A stretch of DNA of 64,000 bases. Origin: an uncultured Alphaproteobacteria bacterium (GTDB taxonomy: Bacteria > Pseudomonadota > Alphaproteobacteria > Rhizobiales > Beijerinckiaceae). Position numbers and translations under genes: made by a program. The stretch's first letter is position 1. Each line of letters begins with the position of its first letter. The stretch lies in the NCBI GenBank assembly GCA_937988775.1, contig CALKHP010000030.1, positions 1 through 64,000 on the forward strand, written 5' to 3'. Positions 1-9,603 of this stretch are shown here, in pieces. The notes beneath the pieces were generated by a model that was not told the DNA's origin, did no database searches, and was given only the letters and a program-made list of their open reading frames with translations.

Positions 1-1
1 C

Positions 2-349
2 AACGACCCGACCTCGCATGCGGAAATGAACGCCATCCGCGCGGCCAGCCACAAGTTCGGCTCGCCGGATCTCAGCGGCAGTGCCGTCTATGCCAGCGGA
101 CACCCGTGTCCGATGTGCATGGCGGCAATGCGGTTGGCCGGCGTCGAAAAGGTCTTCTACGCTTATTCCAACGACGACGGCACTCCGTTCGAGCTTTCTA
201 CGGCGGCGATCTACGAAGACCTCGCCAAACCGTTTGCCGAACAATCCATGGCGATCCGCCATGTGCCGGTCCGGCCGGAAGGCAAGACCGATCTCTATGC
301 CGAGTGGGCCGAAGCGCAGACCAGGCAGGGCCAAGGCAAACAGGCCTAG
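2..349 (+). CDS. Nucleoside deaminase, C-terminal part (5' end outside window)
   Basis: The reading frame is open from the first bases of the window, so the gene starts upstream. It shows the zinc-binding signature of the cytidine/guanine deaminase superfamily: SHAEMNAIR, where His binds zinc and Glu is the proton shuttle, followed by HPCPMCMAA, whose two Cys are the other zinc ligands. The tail (FELSTAAIYEDLAKPF) resembles guanine deaminase GuaD-type and tRNA-adenosine-deaminase-like proteins, so purine deamination is likely but the substrate is not settled. About 115 residues are visible, against a usual 150-160. It is followed after 4 bases by the broken MFS gene. Confidence 0.85.
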   Translation, partial: NDPTSHAEMNAIRAASHKFGSPDLSGSAVYASGHPCPMCMAAMRLAGVEKVFYAYSNDDGTPFELSTAAIYEDLAKPFAEQSMAIRHVPVRPEGKTDLYAEWAEAQTRQGQGKQA

Positions 350-353
350 ACAC

Positions 354-1574
354 ATGGTGTCCGAACAGCCCTCCCGTGCGTCGCAGGTTCTGCTGCTGGC
401 AGCCGTCGCTCTCGTCGGCCTCAATCTCAGGCCGTTCATCACCGGCATCGGGCCGCTGGCGGCCGATATCGGCGCCGAGACGGACCTCGACCTCAAGGGC
501 ATCTCGCTGCTGACGCTGGTGCCGATGTTCCTGATGGGCGTGTTCGCCTTCGCCGGGCCTTTCCTGTAATCGCGGATCGGCGCGCGGCGCTCGACCATCG
601 CTTCTCTCGCCGTACTCGTTCTAGGCTCCGCCCTGCGGCTATTTTCCAACAACGGCTGGCAGATGGTGGGAACGGCGGCCCTGCTCGGGCTCGGCGTGGC
701 GATTATCCAGGCGGTGTTCCCCGGCATCGTCAAGAAGCAGTTCCCGGGCCATGTCGGCGTCGTCATGGGGCTTTATTCGGCAACCCTGATGGGCGGCGGC
801 GCGCTGGGCGCACAGGTCGCGCCGCTGATCGCGGCCGCTTCGGATTGGCATCTCGGCCTTGCCTGGATGGCGATCCCGGCGGCGCTGGCCTTGGTGCTGG
901 CGCTCTACAACCTGCCGCGCGACGCCGCCGCCCGGCAAAGCAGCGCAGGCACAATGGCCCTGCTCGGCCGGCCGCGCGTCTGGCTCTTGATGGCCTATTT
1001 CGGCCTCGTCAATGGCGGCTATTCGACCGCCGTAGCGTGGCTGGCGCCCTTCTACAGCGAGCATGGCTGGGGTGCCGCCGCCAGCGGCAGCCTGTTGGCG
1101 ATCATGGCGATTAGCCAGGCGCTGGCGGCACTCGTCCTGCCGATGCTCGTCCGCGGCAGGGATCTTCGGCCGGGGCTGTGGCTAACGCTTGCCTTGCAGG
1201 CCACCGGCTTCGCCGCGCTGGCACTCTCGCCAGAAGCGGTGCCCGTCTTGTGGGCGGTCGTGCTCGGCGCGGGGTTGGGCGGCTGTTTCTCATTATCGAT
1301 GATCGTGGCGCTCGACCACCTGCCCGACCCGACCGAGGCCGGCGCGCTCTCGGCGCTCATGCAGGGCGGCGGCTTCCTGATCACGGCGCTGCCACCATGG
1401 ATCGTCGCGGTGTTGCACGAGACGACAGGCAGCTTCGTGGCAAGCTGGCTGTTGCATCTGGCCTGTGCGGTCGTGGTCGCAGTGCTCTACCGGCGCGTCA
1501 CTCCGGCAAGCTATGCGATGGCGATGAGACCATCGACCCTGCTTCTCCATGACAAAGCTATCGCCAGGGAATAG
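354..1574 (+). pseudogene. CynX/NimT-type MFS transporter with one in-frame stop
   Basis: The frame from the ATG at 354 to the stop at 1572-1574 spans 407 codons, the normal length of a CynX-family (cyanate/nitroimidazole) MFS permease. The start is typical of the family (VGLNLRPFITGIGPLAADI), and about a dozen hydrophobic helices follow. The frame is interrupted once, by TAA at 567-569 after MGVFAFAGPFL. Translation resumes in the same frame (RIGARRSTIASLAVLVLG), so this is a single nonsense change without frameshift or visible deletion. It follows the deaminase closely and may have been co-transcribed with it. A sequencing error cannot be excluded. Re-initiation at the ATG at 663 would give only the last 303 residues. 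Confidence 0.8.
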
Positions 1575-1845
1575 GAATGGGCTTTGTCGCAAGCGCCACA
1601 CTTTGGCAAATCAGCTGAGCAAGCATGGTATTCAGGCCGCAAGGATTTCGAACTGCGTGACGCTTGCAAGCAGGGATTACTTGCAGCCAGGGATATTGCG
1701 GGCAGTGATTATAGGTATACCTCCCTGTCGTTTGCGCATCATGTTAACTATTTCGAACCCAGACAGGATCGTTGCAGCGCTGGCGGTTGATTTGAAGCCG
1801 AGCATAGATTGGATCCGCCGCTTGACGCGCGGTCATCGTGCTCGA

Positions 1846-2090
1846 TGCGGTGACCGTCCCTTCGCTCAGCGCAGTGACATCTCGCCGCGCTACGTCCGCA
1901 AGCTCTTCCAGGACGAACCGACGACGTCTTCCGATTTTGTGCTCTCACTGCGGCTGGAGCGGTCGCAACAATTGCTGCGCAGTCCGGCGCGGGCTATCCG
2001 ACCATCGCATCAATCGCGCACGCCTGCGGCTTCAACGACCTGTCTTATTTCAACCGGACGTTCCGGTGCAGATGCGGCATCATACCGTGG
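1846..2090 (+). pseudogene. AraC-family regulator, HTH-domain remnant
   Basis: Translation shows the two-helix DNA-binding domain of AraC regulators: ISPRYVRKLFQDE and SDFVLSLRLERSQQLL in one frame. After a +1 shift near 1985 it continues YPTIASIAHACGFNDLSYFN and RTFR. The N-terminal sensor domain is absent, and the stretch 1575-1845 shows nothing I recognise. This is a decayed gene cut by the IS110 fragment just downstream. The parent may have regulated a neighbouring catabolic gene, but the sequence does not say which. Confidence 0.7.
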
Positions 2091-2196
2091 GGTTTTCACA
2101 ATGGGGGTTAACCAACTGGTAGATGTTATCGTGATTCCGATGATACGCTCGGCACGACAATGACGGTTTCGTTGTCATTCTACCTGACTTCACCGA

Positions 2197-2607
2197 AGCG
2201 ATATCCAGCACGGCGATTTCCTGATCGAGCCAAGCGATATGGCGGGCGATGGCCTCAGTGAGATTCGGATCGCCATCACTGAGGCGTACGGCTTCCTGGG
2301 CGGCCAGCATGCGCGCATCGATCGGATCGGTCTTGGCCCGCCGTCCGAGCGCCCGGGCGAAATCCCGGGCCCGCTCGGGATTGACACGGGCGAAGGCGAT
2401 TGCGTCCTTCTCCAGTCTCCGTCTGAGGAGCGTGTCGTAGTGACTGGTCGCCTCCAGGACGACGAAGCGGCCAGGCGGCAGCGTCGCAGCCCATGCGGTC
2501 AGTGCCGGGGTGGTATTGGCGATACGGCGCGGGCCGCGTTCGGGATCGTATATGTCGAGATGCGCTTTGGAGACATCGATTCCGGCGTAAACAGGAGGTA
2601 TACTCAC
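2197..2607 (-). mobile_element. IS110-family transposase remnant (N-terminal part)
   Basis: From a GTG at 2607 the frame reads IPPVYAGIDVSKAHLDIY, the DEDD-type N-terminus of IS110 transposases. It goes on with VVLEATSHYDTLLRRRL and ARALGRRAKTDPIDARMLA. After that about 40 family residues appear to be missing and the frame jumps to AIARHIAWLDQEIAVLD. The rest of the protein is replaced by unrelated sequence. The C-terminal catalytic Ser region is absent, so the element is dead. It abuts the AraC remnant. Confidence 0.8.
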
Positions 2608-2996
2608 AGAGCATGTTCCTGTGTTTGCGAGATCTGCCACCAACAGCCTCGTGCAATTGTTCAGCTGGATGACAAAGGCGGACGGAGGCCAAGCCCGCTC
2701 ACAGTGTCACGACACCGCGAATCCAACGGTCTCCTGTCCGCCGCCCGCTATGCACAAACATCACACACGAATCCAGAGGCCACTGGCTCCCTTGGCTCTG
2801 GATTCCCGCCTGCGCAAGACCGCTGCGAAACCGCGGAATTGCTCATTGATTGATCGGGCGCTGCGTTTTTTGGTTGGCTGTCTGGAGCGTGCTTTCGGCC
2901 AGCTTGGCCGGGGTTTGCCACGGCCTGTGACCGGCTGCCATCAGGCGATGGCGGCTGCGGTTCTCGGATTGTAGGCGATGGCGACGGCCCGGTTCG
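2608..2996. other. Gene-free stretch between IS110 and IS5 remnants
   Basis: No supported gene on either strand. The sequence carries short generic intergenic-repeat-like motifs, for example a TGGATTCCCGCCTGCGC-type string near 2800. It probably holds debris from nested insertions. No terminal inverted repeats were identified by eye. Confidence 0.4.
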
Positions 2997-3372
2997 ACTG
3001 ATCCAGCACCTCCGCGAACAGCGCATCGCCGAGGCCGCTCTTGCGCAATCCGTTGCGGAAGCGGCACAGCGTCGTCTCGTCCGGCGGCGCAGCATCCAGA
3101 GCAAAGCCGCAGAAGCGCCGGAACGACGCCCGGTCGAGCAAAGCCTCCTCGAGGCCCGGATCGGACAGGCCGTACCATTGCTGCAGCAAAAGAGTCTTGA
3201 ACATGGACAGCGCCGCGTAGGGCGGACGGCCCGTCCCCTCGAACCGGAACGACCGCACAAGCCCCACGATCCGGTCCCAGTCGAACAATGACACGATCCG
3301 CTCAAGCCGTGCATTGCGCCCGAAGCCAAGCGGAAGAAACGACTCGATGAAACTGTCCTGGCTCGTCATCAT
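2997..3372 (-). mobile_element. IS5-family transposase remnant (N-terminal third)
   Basis: From the ATG at 3372 the protein reads MTSQDSFIESFLPLGFGRN, then LFDWDRIVGLVRSFRFEGTG and RPPYAALSMFKTLLLQQWYG. It ends with DETTLCRFRNGLRKSGLGDA and LFAEVLDQ. This is the conserved N-terminal part (DUF772-like) of IS5-family DDE transposases. Homology stops near 2997 and no DDE catalytic domain follows, so it is truncated and inactive. Confidence 0.82.
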
Positions 3373-3507
3373 GCCCGCTGGAAAACAACCAGAGTGAATC
3401 ACGAAAACCAGCACACGTCACTTTCGCAGAGGTCTCGCTTGCGGGAGAATGACAACCGAGGACACCTTGCGCCGGCATCGACAGGACCGCCCGTCTTGCC
3501 TTCCGTG

Positions 3508-3540
3508 TCGGGATCGGCGGACCTGTTCCGCCGATCCCGA
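3508..3540. repeat. 13-bp-arm palindrome in an intergenic mosaic repeat
   Basis: TCGGGATCGGCGG and its exact reverse complement flank a 7-base loop. The GGGATCGGCGGA core recurs in the repeats near 44.7 kb and 61.8 kb. The 3373-3749 gap before opgG otherwise holds no gene; it looks like intergenic repeat sequence. It could terminate transcription or act as a REP-like element. Confidence 0.6.
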
Positions 3541-3749
3541 TTGGAAAAGCCCGACGGTCTGGGAATGACACGCCGCTCCCGATCCCCAAACGCGGCTTCC
3601 GAAGCCAACTTTCGGGCCACCCCCTATTCACGCGGCGTGATATGCATGGTAGCGGCTTGGGGATGGCGTGTTTCGTCGGCAATCCATGCTGCGAGGCCGT
3701 CTCCCGCGCGATCGTCCGTGCGGGACCAGCAGGCGCATCGTTGAGTAGA

Positions 3750-5291
3750 ATGCTGAAACGCCGAGATATCCTGAAGCTTGGCAGCGCTGGCGCGGTTGCG
3801 CTCATCTCACCCGGAGCAGCGCTCGCGCAGACACCTCCCCCTTCTCCGCTGGCGAGCCTCGCCGACGGCCAGACCTTCCGTTTCGAAGCGTTGCAGGCCG
3901 CCGCCAAGGCGCTGTCGCAGAAGCCGTATCAGGCAGTCAGCGCGCCGTTGCCGGATGTGCTCGGCGCCAACATGTCGATCAACGATTTCCGGGCGATTCG
4001 CCTCAAGCGCGAATTCTACGTCTGGAACGGCGACCCGGCCGGCTTCTCGATCGAGCCGCTGCATCGCGGTTTCGTGTTCGGCGCGCCGGTCACCCTGTTC
4101 ACCATCGAGGACGGCACCATCCGGCGCGTCACCTATGAGGCGAGCCGGTTCAATTTCGGCAAGTTGACCGTGCCCGAAATCAAGACCGATATCGGCTTTT
4201 CCGGCTTCCGTATCCACCTCGCCGACGTGCCGAACCTGCCGGACATGGCGATTTTCCAGGGCGCGAGCTTCTTCCAGGCGCGCGCCCGCGGGCAGAATTA
4301 CGGCATGCTCGCGCGCGCGCTCGCCATCCGCACCGCCGAGCCGCGCGGCGAGGAGTTCCCCTTCTTCCGCGCCTTCTGGATTGAGAAGCCGGCCGCGGGC
4401 TCCGGCATGATCATCGTCAACGCGCTGGCCGATTGCGAGAGCGCCAGCGCCGCGTTCCGCTTCACGCTGCGGCCGGGCGATGCTACAATCATCGACACCG
4501 AAGCGACGCTTTATGCCCGCGCGGCGATTGACCATGTCGGCTTCTCGCCGATGCAGGGCACGTACATGTTCGGCCCCAACAGCCGGCGCACCGTTGACGA
4601 CATCCGGCCGAGCGTCCACGAATGCGACGGCCTGCAAATGTATAACGGCCGCGGTGAATGGCTGTGGCGGCCGGTGCAGAACCCGGACAGCCTGCAGGTC
4701 TCCGCCTTCGTCGACGAGAACCCACGCGGTTTCGGCCTGATGCAGCGCGATCGCGACCCTAACAGCTATTACGATAGCGAACAACGTTGGGAAACCCGCC
4801 CCAGCCTGTGGATCGAGCCGATCGGAGACTGGGGCCAGGGCACCGTGCAACTGGTCGAGATTCCAAGCGATTCCGATGTGAACGACAATATCATCGGCTA
4901 TTGGCGCCCCCGCGGCACCGTGCCGGCCGGGCGTGAGGTTTCGATCGCCTACCGCCAGTTCTGGTGCTGGGCGCTGCCCGAGAAAATCGATCTCGCCACC
5001 GTCACCACCACGCGCATCGGGCGTGCCTCCAGCCGGGCCCGCCGCATTCTGGTCGAGTTTTCAGGCGATCAGATCGGCGCGCTGAAACAGGCCGGCGACG
5101 TGAAGGTCAACCTTTCGGCCGCGCCCGGATCGATGACCAACATCCGGAACTATCTCGATGCGGGACGCAAGACGTTCCGCGTCGTCTATGAGTTCGAGCC
5201 CGGCGGAGAAACGACATCAGAGATGCGGCTACAACTGGAGATCGGCGGCAAGCCGATCTCCGAGACATGGCTCTATCGATGGACCGCCTGA
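3750..5291 (+). CDS. opgG: Periplasmic glucan biosynthesis protein OpgG/OpgD
   Basis: Periplasmic protein of osmoregulated periplasmic (cyclic/branched beta) glucan synthesis, acting with the OpgH glucosyltransferase. The chosen ATG gives a twin-arginine-like signal, LKRRDILKLGSAGAVALISP, with cleavage near AALAQ; the frame is open further upstream but starts there lack a signal. The 513-residue product covers the MdoG domain end to end (FRFEALQAAAKALSQKPYQ, NGDPAGFSIEPLHRGFVFG, FGLMQRDRDPNSYYDSEQRW, WLYRWTA). The Tat-type signal points to the OpgD subtype by analogy with E. coli; adjacency to opgH fits OpgG. The symbol is therefore approximate. It overlaps opgH by 25 bases, so the two are probably translationally coupled. 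Confidence 0.93.
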   Translation: MLKRRDILKLGSAGAVALISPGAALAQTPPPSPLASLADGQTFRFEALQAAAKALSQKPYQAVSAPLPDVLGANMSINDFRAIRLKREFYVWNGDPAGFSIEPLHRGFVFGAPVTLFTIEDGTIRRVTYEASRFNFGKLTVPEIKTDIGFSGFRIHLADVPNLPDMAIFQGASFFQARARGQNYGMLARALAIRTAEPRGEEFPFFRAFWIEKPAAGSGMIIVNALADCESASAAFRFTLRPGDATIIDTEATLYARAAIDHVGFSPMQGTYMFGPNSRRTVDDIRPSVHECDGLQMYNGRGEWLWRPVQNPDSLQVSAFVDENPRGFGLMQRDRDPNSYYDSEQRWETRPSLWIEPIGDWGQGTVQLVEIPSDSDVNDNIIGYWRPRGTVPAGREVSIAYRQFWCWALPEKIDLATVTTTRIGRASSRARRILVEFSGDQIGALKQAGDVKVNLSAAPGSMTNIRNYLDAGRKTFRVVYEFEPGGETTSEMRLQLEIGGKPISETWLYRWTA

Positions 5292-7468
5292 TCGCGCGCG
5301 ACCGCTGCCCCGCTCTCGCCACGCCGGCCATGCCGCCTGAACAACGCCTGGCGATGCCGGCCCAATCCTTCGAGAGCTTTCAGGCATCCGAGCGGCGGGC
5401 GCTCACAATGCCGAAGCTGGATTTCACGCCGTGGTTCTCGCGCCTCGTGGTGTTCGGCGGCGGCGCGCTGCTGACCGCCTATGGCGCCTACCAGATGTAC
5501 AAGGTCGTCGAGGTCGGCGGCGTCACCTTCCTGGAATGGGTGCTGCTCGTCCTGTTCCTGATGAACTTCTCCTGGATCGCGCTCGCCTTTTCCAGCGGCC
5601 TGCTCGGGTTTTTCTCGCTGCTGATGAAGCGCGCGCCGAAAATGACCGTGCCCGAAACGCTGCACAGCCGCACCGCCGTGATCATGCCGATCTACAACGA
5701 GGCGCCAAGCCGGGTGTTCGGCGCCATGGAAGCCATGGCGGCCGATGTCGCCCGCACCGGCCTCGCCGAGCATTTCGAGTTCGTCTTCCTGTCCGACACC
5801 ACCAACCCGGATGTCTGGATCGCCGAGGAGCGCGCCTTCCTGACGATGCGGGCACGGGTTGCGCCGGAAACGGCCGTCTATTACCGGCACCGCAGCGACA
5901 ATACCGGGCGCAAGGCCGGCAACGTCGCGGATTTCGTGACGCGCTGGGGCGGCGCCTATGACCACATGCTGGTGCTCGACGCCGATAGCCTGATGGACGG
6001 CACCACAATCGTGGCGCTTGCCGCCGCCATGGAGGCCGATCCCGATTGCGGCGTGATCCAGACACTGCCGCTGATCATCAACCGCAACACGCTGTTCGCC
6101 CGCGTGCAGCAATTCGCGGCGCGCGTCTATGGCCCGGTCATCGCCGAGGGGTTGCGGCTCTGGATGGGGCGCTCCGGCAATTACTGGGGCCATAACGCCA
6201 TCATCCGCGTCAAGGCCTTCGCCGACCATGCCGGCATGCCGGTGCTGAAAGGCAAGCCGCCCTTCGGCGGCCATATCCTCAGCCATGATTTCGTCGAGGC
6301 GGCGCTGATCCTGCGCGCCGGCTACGCCGTCACCATGGTGCCGGGCCTGGTCGGCAGCTACGAGGAAAGCCCGCCCTCGCTGATCGACCTCGCCGCGCGC
6401 GATCGGCGCTGGTGCCAGGGTAATCTGCAGCATGTCCGCGTCATTGGCGCCAAGGGGCTGCATCCGGCCTCGCGCCAGCATTTCGCCACCGGCATCATGA
6501 GCTACCTCGCCTCGCCGCTATGGCTGCTGCAACTGATCGTCGGCATCATCATCGTGCTGCAGGCGAAATTCATCCGGCCGGAATATTTCACGACCGGGTT
6601 TTCGCTGTTCCCGTCCTGGCCGCGCTTCGACGCCGAACGGTCGCTGTCGCTGTTCGGCGCGACGATGGGCATCCTGCTGGCGCCGAAGCTGTTCGGCCTG
6701 CTGGTGACGCTGGCGCGTGGCGACGAGCGGCGCGCCTCGGGCGGCTTCTTCACGCTGATCGGCTCGACGCTGCTCGAGGTGATCCTGTCCGCCCTTTTGG
6801 CGCCGATCATGATGGTGATCCAGTCCGGCGCCGTGATGAACATCCTGTCGGGCCGTGACACCGGCTGGAATCCGCAGCGGCGCGACGACGGCTCGATCCC
6901 GCTGCGCGACATTTTCCGGCGCCACCGGACACATATGGCGCTTGGCGTCGTCTCCGGCATCGCCGCCTTCCTGATCGCGCCGTCGCTGTTCGCCTGGATG
7001 TCGCCGACGATCATCGGCCTGCTGCTCGCGGTGCCGATTTCATGGGCGAGCGGGCAACTCGCCATCGGCCTGTGGCTGAAGCGGCGCCGGCTGCTGCTGA
7101 CGCCGGAAGAAACCAATCCGCCGCCGATCGCGGGCACCGCCGCCGCGATCATTGCCGACCTGGCCAGCGCCGAGCAGGATGACATCGACGGCCTGCGCCT
7201 GATGCATGACGATTCGGGGTTCCGCGAAGCCCACATCGCCATGCTGCCGGTTTCCGGCCAGCGCCGGCGCGGCGACATCGACCTCAATCGCGCCGTCGCG
7301 ATCGCCAAGCTCGGCGATGCCGATTCGATCGGCAAGGCGACACGCTGGCTCGACAAGCCCAAGGAGCGCATGATCGTGCTGCGCGATGCGGCGTTGTTGG
7401 GGATGCTGGCAAAGCTGCCCGGCGACACCGGCGAGGGCGAGATGCAGGAACGCCCCGCGCCAACCTGA
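5267..7468 (+). CDS. opgH: Glucans biosynthesis glucosyltransferase OpgH (MdoH)
   Basis: Inner-membrane family 2 glucosyltransferase that polymerises the glucan backbone from UDP-glucose and exports it to the periplasm. Two N-terminal membrane helices (about residues 60-115) precede a cytosolic GT2 domain with TAVIMPIYNEAPSRVFGAME, the metal-binding DAD (LVLDADSLMD) and the acceptor motif RDRRWCQGN (R-x-x-R-W). Several C-terminal helices follow (SYLASPLWLLQLIVGIIIVL onwards). The 733 residues are normal for the short rhizobial form. The start at 5267 lies inside opgG; 5279 (MDRLIARD) is an alternative. No regulatory site is evident beyond coupling to opgG. Confidence 0.95.
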   Translation: MALSMDRLIARDRCPALATPAMPPEQRLAMPAQSFESFQASERRALTMPKLDFTPWFSRLVVFGGGALLTAYGAYQMYKVVEVGGVTFLEWVLLVLFLMNFSWIALAFSSGLLGFFSLLMKRAPKMTVPETLHSRTAVIMPIYNEAPSRVFGAMEAMAADVARTGLAEHFEFVFLSDTTNPDVWIAEERAFLTMRARVAPETAVYYRHRSDNTGRKAGNVADFVTRWGGAYDHMLVLDADSLMDGTTIVALAAAMEADPDCGVIQTLPLIINRNTLFARVQQFAARVYGPVIAEGLRLWMGRSGNYWGHNAIIRVKAFADHAGMPVLKGKPPFGGHILSHDFVEAALILRAGYAVTMVPGLVGSYEESPPSLIDLAARDRRWCQGNLQHVRVIGAKGLHPASRQHFATGIMSYLASPLWLLQLIVGIIIVLQAKFIRPEYFTTGFSLFPSWPRFDAERSLSLFGATMGILLAPKLFGLLVTLARGDERRASGGFFTLIGSTLLEVILSALLAPIMMVIQSGAVMNILSGRDTGWNPQRRDDGSIPLRDIFRRHRTHMALGVVSGIAAFLIAPSLFAWMSPTIIGLLLAVPISWASGQLAIGLWLKRRRLLLTPEETNPPPIAGTAAAIIADLASAEQDDIDGLRLMHDDSGFREAHIAMLPVSGQRRRGDIDLNRAVAIAKLGDADSIGKATRWLDKPKERMIVLRDAALLGMLAKLPGDTGEGEMQERPAPT

Positions 7469-7581
7469 TCAAGGTTTTCGCGTGCGGCTACCCTGCCATG
7501 CGGTGAGCCGCATTGACCGTGCCGCGCTTTCCACCTAAACACCGCGAATTCCGCGCGTCACTCGCGAGATGGCGACGGTGC

Positions 7582-7656
7582 GGGCGGGTAGCTCAGTGGT
7601 AGAGCACGTGACTTTTAATCATGTGGTCGAGGGTTCGATCCCCTCCCCGCTCACCA
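7582..7656 (+). tRNA. tRNA-Lys (anticodon UUU)
   Basis: It folds as a full cloverleaf. The acceptor stem GGGCGGG pairs with CCCGCTC (one G-U), the D arm is GCTC/GAGC, the anticodon stem CGTGA/TCATG holds loop CTTTTAA, and the T arm GAGGG-TTCGATC-CCCTC is perfect. Discriminator A is followed by an encoded CCA. The anticodon TTT reads lysine AAA/AAG. It marks the left edge of the accessory region, a common integration position for islands, but I found no second copy of its 3' end in the window. Confidence 0.97.
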
Positions 7657-8230
7657 TTTACCTCATTGAGATTGCTAAAATAACTTTTCCGCCTCGCGGC
7701 GATAGTGCGAGCAATTTCAACTTTGGTGGCCATATGGTGATCACAGGAAAATGATGTCGCAAGGCAACTTGGGACAACGCATCTCGCTGCAGAGATGCGC
7801 GATGCGACATTTCAGTGAACAAAGCCACTCCGTAGCGCGCAAGCCCGAGGGCGCGCACGCACCGCTAACCGCGCAGCTGTCGCTTGAGCATCATGCTGGG
7901 GCGTGAAAGGCTTCTCTTTTGGGGCGGGGTTTGTCAAGCAAAGGGGAGCCTCTGCGCGTAAGGTTGGCGCGCAGGTTGTCGTGGCCTTGCTGGCAAATGC
8001 GTGTCGGCTTCGGCGCGGAGGAAGATGATGAGTTCCCGCCAAGGGTCTGGCTTCTCTTCGAAGTCGGCGCGAAGCCGCTTCATGATCGGGTCGGATGGAG
8101 AGGCATCTCAAATCTTTTTACCGAACTGGCAGCCTGAGCTGACGTCTAGCCCCGCCTCGAGATTGCCTATCCACTCGTCCCTGACGGGACTTCTATCCGC
8201 GCCGCCGCGTAGAACTCTTGGTTCGATTTC
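7657..8230. other. Gene-free stretch downstream of tRNA-Lys
   Basis: No convincing gene on either strand. Short open frames here lack ribosome-binding sites and recognisable motifs. It lies between the tRNA and a truncated IS110 and may be decayed island DNA. Confidence 0.4.
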
Positions 8231-9115
8231 CTAGGCGGCCTTGGCCTCCCAGCGATATGGCGTGTTGTCGACCCACATCCGATGCACGATGATCGCCAAG
8301 CGTCGCGCCACCGCCACGGTAGCCTTCATCATGCCTCGCCGGCGAGCGATGGTGAGGCCCCACGCCTTCAGTGGCGCGCTTCTCTTTGTAAGTCGCAGCA
8401 GGATCCCTGCAGCCTCTAACAGTACCCATCGGATACCGGCATCACCGCACTTCGAAATTCCAGTGTCCCGGTCGATCTCGCCGGACTGATAGCGCGAGGG
8501 CGTCAATCCGAAGTGAGCTGGAACGGAGCGTGGTCGGCGGAAACGCGCCGGCTCGTCAACTCCCGCTCGGAAACTCAGGGCGACTACCGGCCCGACACCT
8601 GGTGCCGTCATAAGGAGTTTGCATGTGTCGTCGCTCTCGGCCAATTGTAGCATCGCCTTGAGCAGGCACTGAAACTGTTCTCTCAGCACGCGCCGGACTT
8701 CAAGAAGAGGGGCAATCACTAGACGAAGATGCGCGGATTGTTCGAGCAACTCGATAATCCGTCGCTCGAACCGCACTCTGGTCGCGGCTCCAACCTTGAG
8801 GCCGAAGTTGCGCAACAGGCCGCGCAGGCTGTTCTCCGCATCGAGAAGCTTCGCCTGCACGAACTTGCGCGCAGTGAGCAGCATCCGAATCTCCTTGCTC
8901 CGGACGGTATTGACATGCACCGGCTTGTAGAGCCCGACGCGCATCATCTGTGCGATGCCGCGGGCATCGTTGCGATCGGTCTTGTTGATCTGCGCCGGGA
9001 GCGCCGCCTTCATGTGCCGCGTCTCGACGCAGATCACCGGATAGCCCGCGGCCGCGAGGCCGCTGTCGAGCCATTGCGAGAGCGGACCGGCTTCGAGGCC
9101 GACGGACAGTTCCAT
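8231..9115 (-). mobile_element. IS110-family transposase, 5'-truncated
   Basis: The 294-residue frame covers most of an IS110 transposase. It has the end of the DEDD domain (VGLEAGPLSQWL, KTDRNDARGIAQMMR) and the C-terminal transposase_20 domain (LMTAPGVGPVVALSFRAGV, FGLTPSRYQSGEIDRDTGIS, KCGDAGIRWVLLEAA). The first 40-50 residues with the IDV(S/G)K motif are missing; the frame is lost upstream of 9115, where relic cofG sequence begins. It belongs to a different subgroup from the remnant at 2.2-2.6 kb. It is probably inactive and probably broke the neighbouring cofG copy. Confidence 0.85.
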
Positions 9116-9226
9116 GGCAGATCTCCTGACCGGTTGAACCGTTGGAGCCTGCCCGCAAGACCGAACGCACGCTACTCACTCGCCGGTCGGTGCCGGAGCC
9201 CCAATTATCCGATCTTTTTACGGTCA

Positions 9227-9475
9227 GGCATTCTGATCGGTATCGGCGAGACGCGCCGCGAGCGGACCGACGTGCTGCTTGCTCTGCGCGCGCTCCATCG
9301 TGAGTTCGGGCATATCCAGGAAGTGATCGTCCAGAACTTCCGGGCTAAGCCGAACACCCGCATGGCGGATGCGCCCGAGCCGACCTTCGAGGATCATCTG
9401 TGGACCGTCGCCGTGGCGCGGGTCATCCTTGGCGCCGCAGCCAACATCCAGGCGCCACCCAACCTCAGTGCAGGG
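9227..9475 (+). pseudogene. Internal fragment of a second cofG / FbiC N-terminal domain
   Basis: About 83 codons read GILIGIGETRRERTDVLLAL, then FGHIQEVIVQNFRAKPNTRM and AVARVILGAAANIQAPPNLS. They align without gaps to the intact FbiC-type protein encoded at 22029-24410, in the segment near 22.62-22.88 kb. Differences are numerous (for example FGHIQEVIVQ against YGHIQEIIIQ), so this is a paralogue or a separately acquired copy, not a recent duplication. Both ends are lost: upstream is truncated IS110, downstream the frame becomes unrelated. The radical-SAM cysteines are not in this piece. Confidence 0.85.
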
Positions 9476-9603
9476 GGCGTTGGGGCGAATACACGCCACA
9501 CTTCCTTTCAAATCTCCACGACCTGCCAGATCTGCTCGAAAGCCTCCGGCGGGCAGCCCTGATTTGGCGGCCGCGCTCTTTCGCAGCGCCGGAATGGCTG
9601 CTT

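Noticed and set aside
354..1574. Programmed recoding at the in-frame TAA
   Set aside because: No recoding signal is visible, TAA is not a selenocysteine codon, and nearby genes are also decayed; inactivation is simpler.
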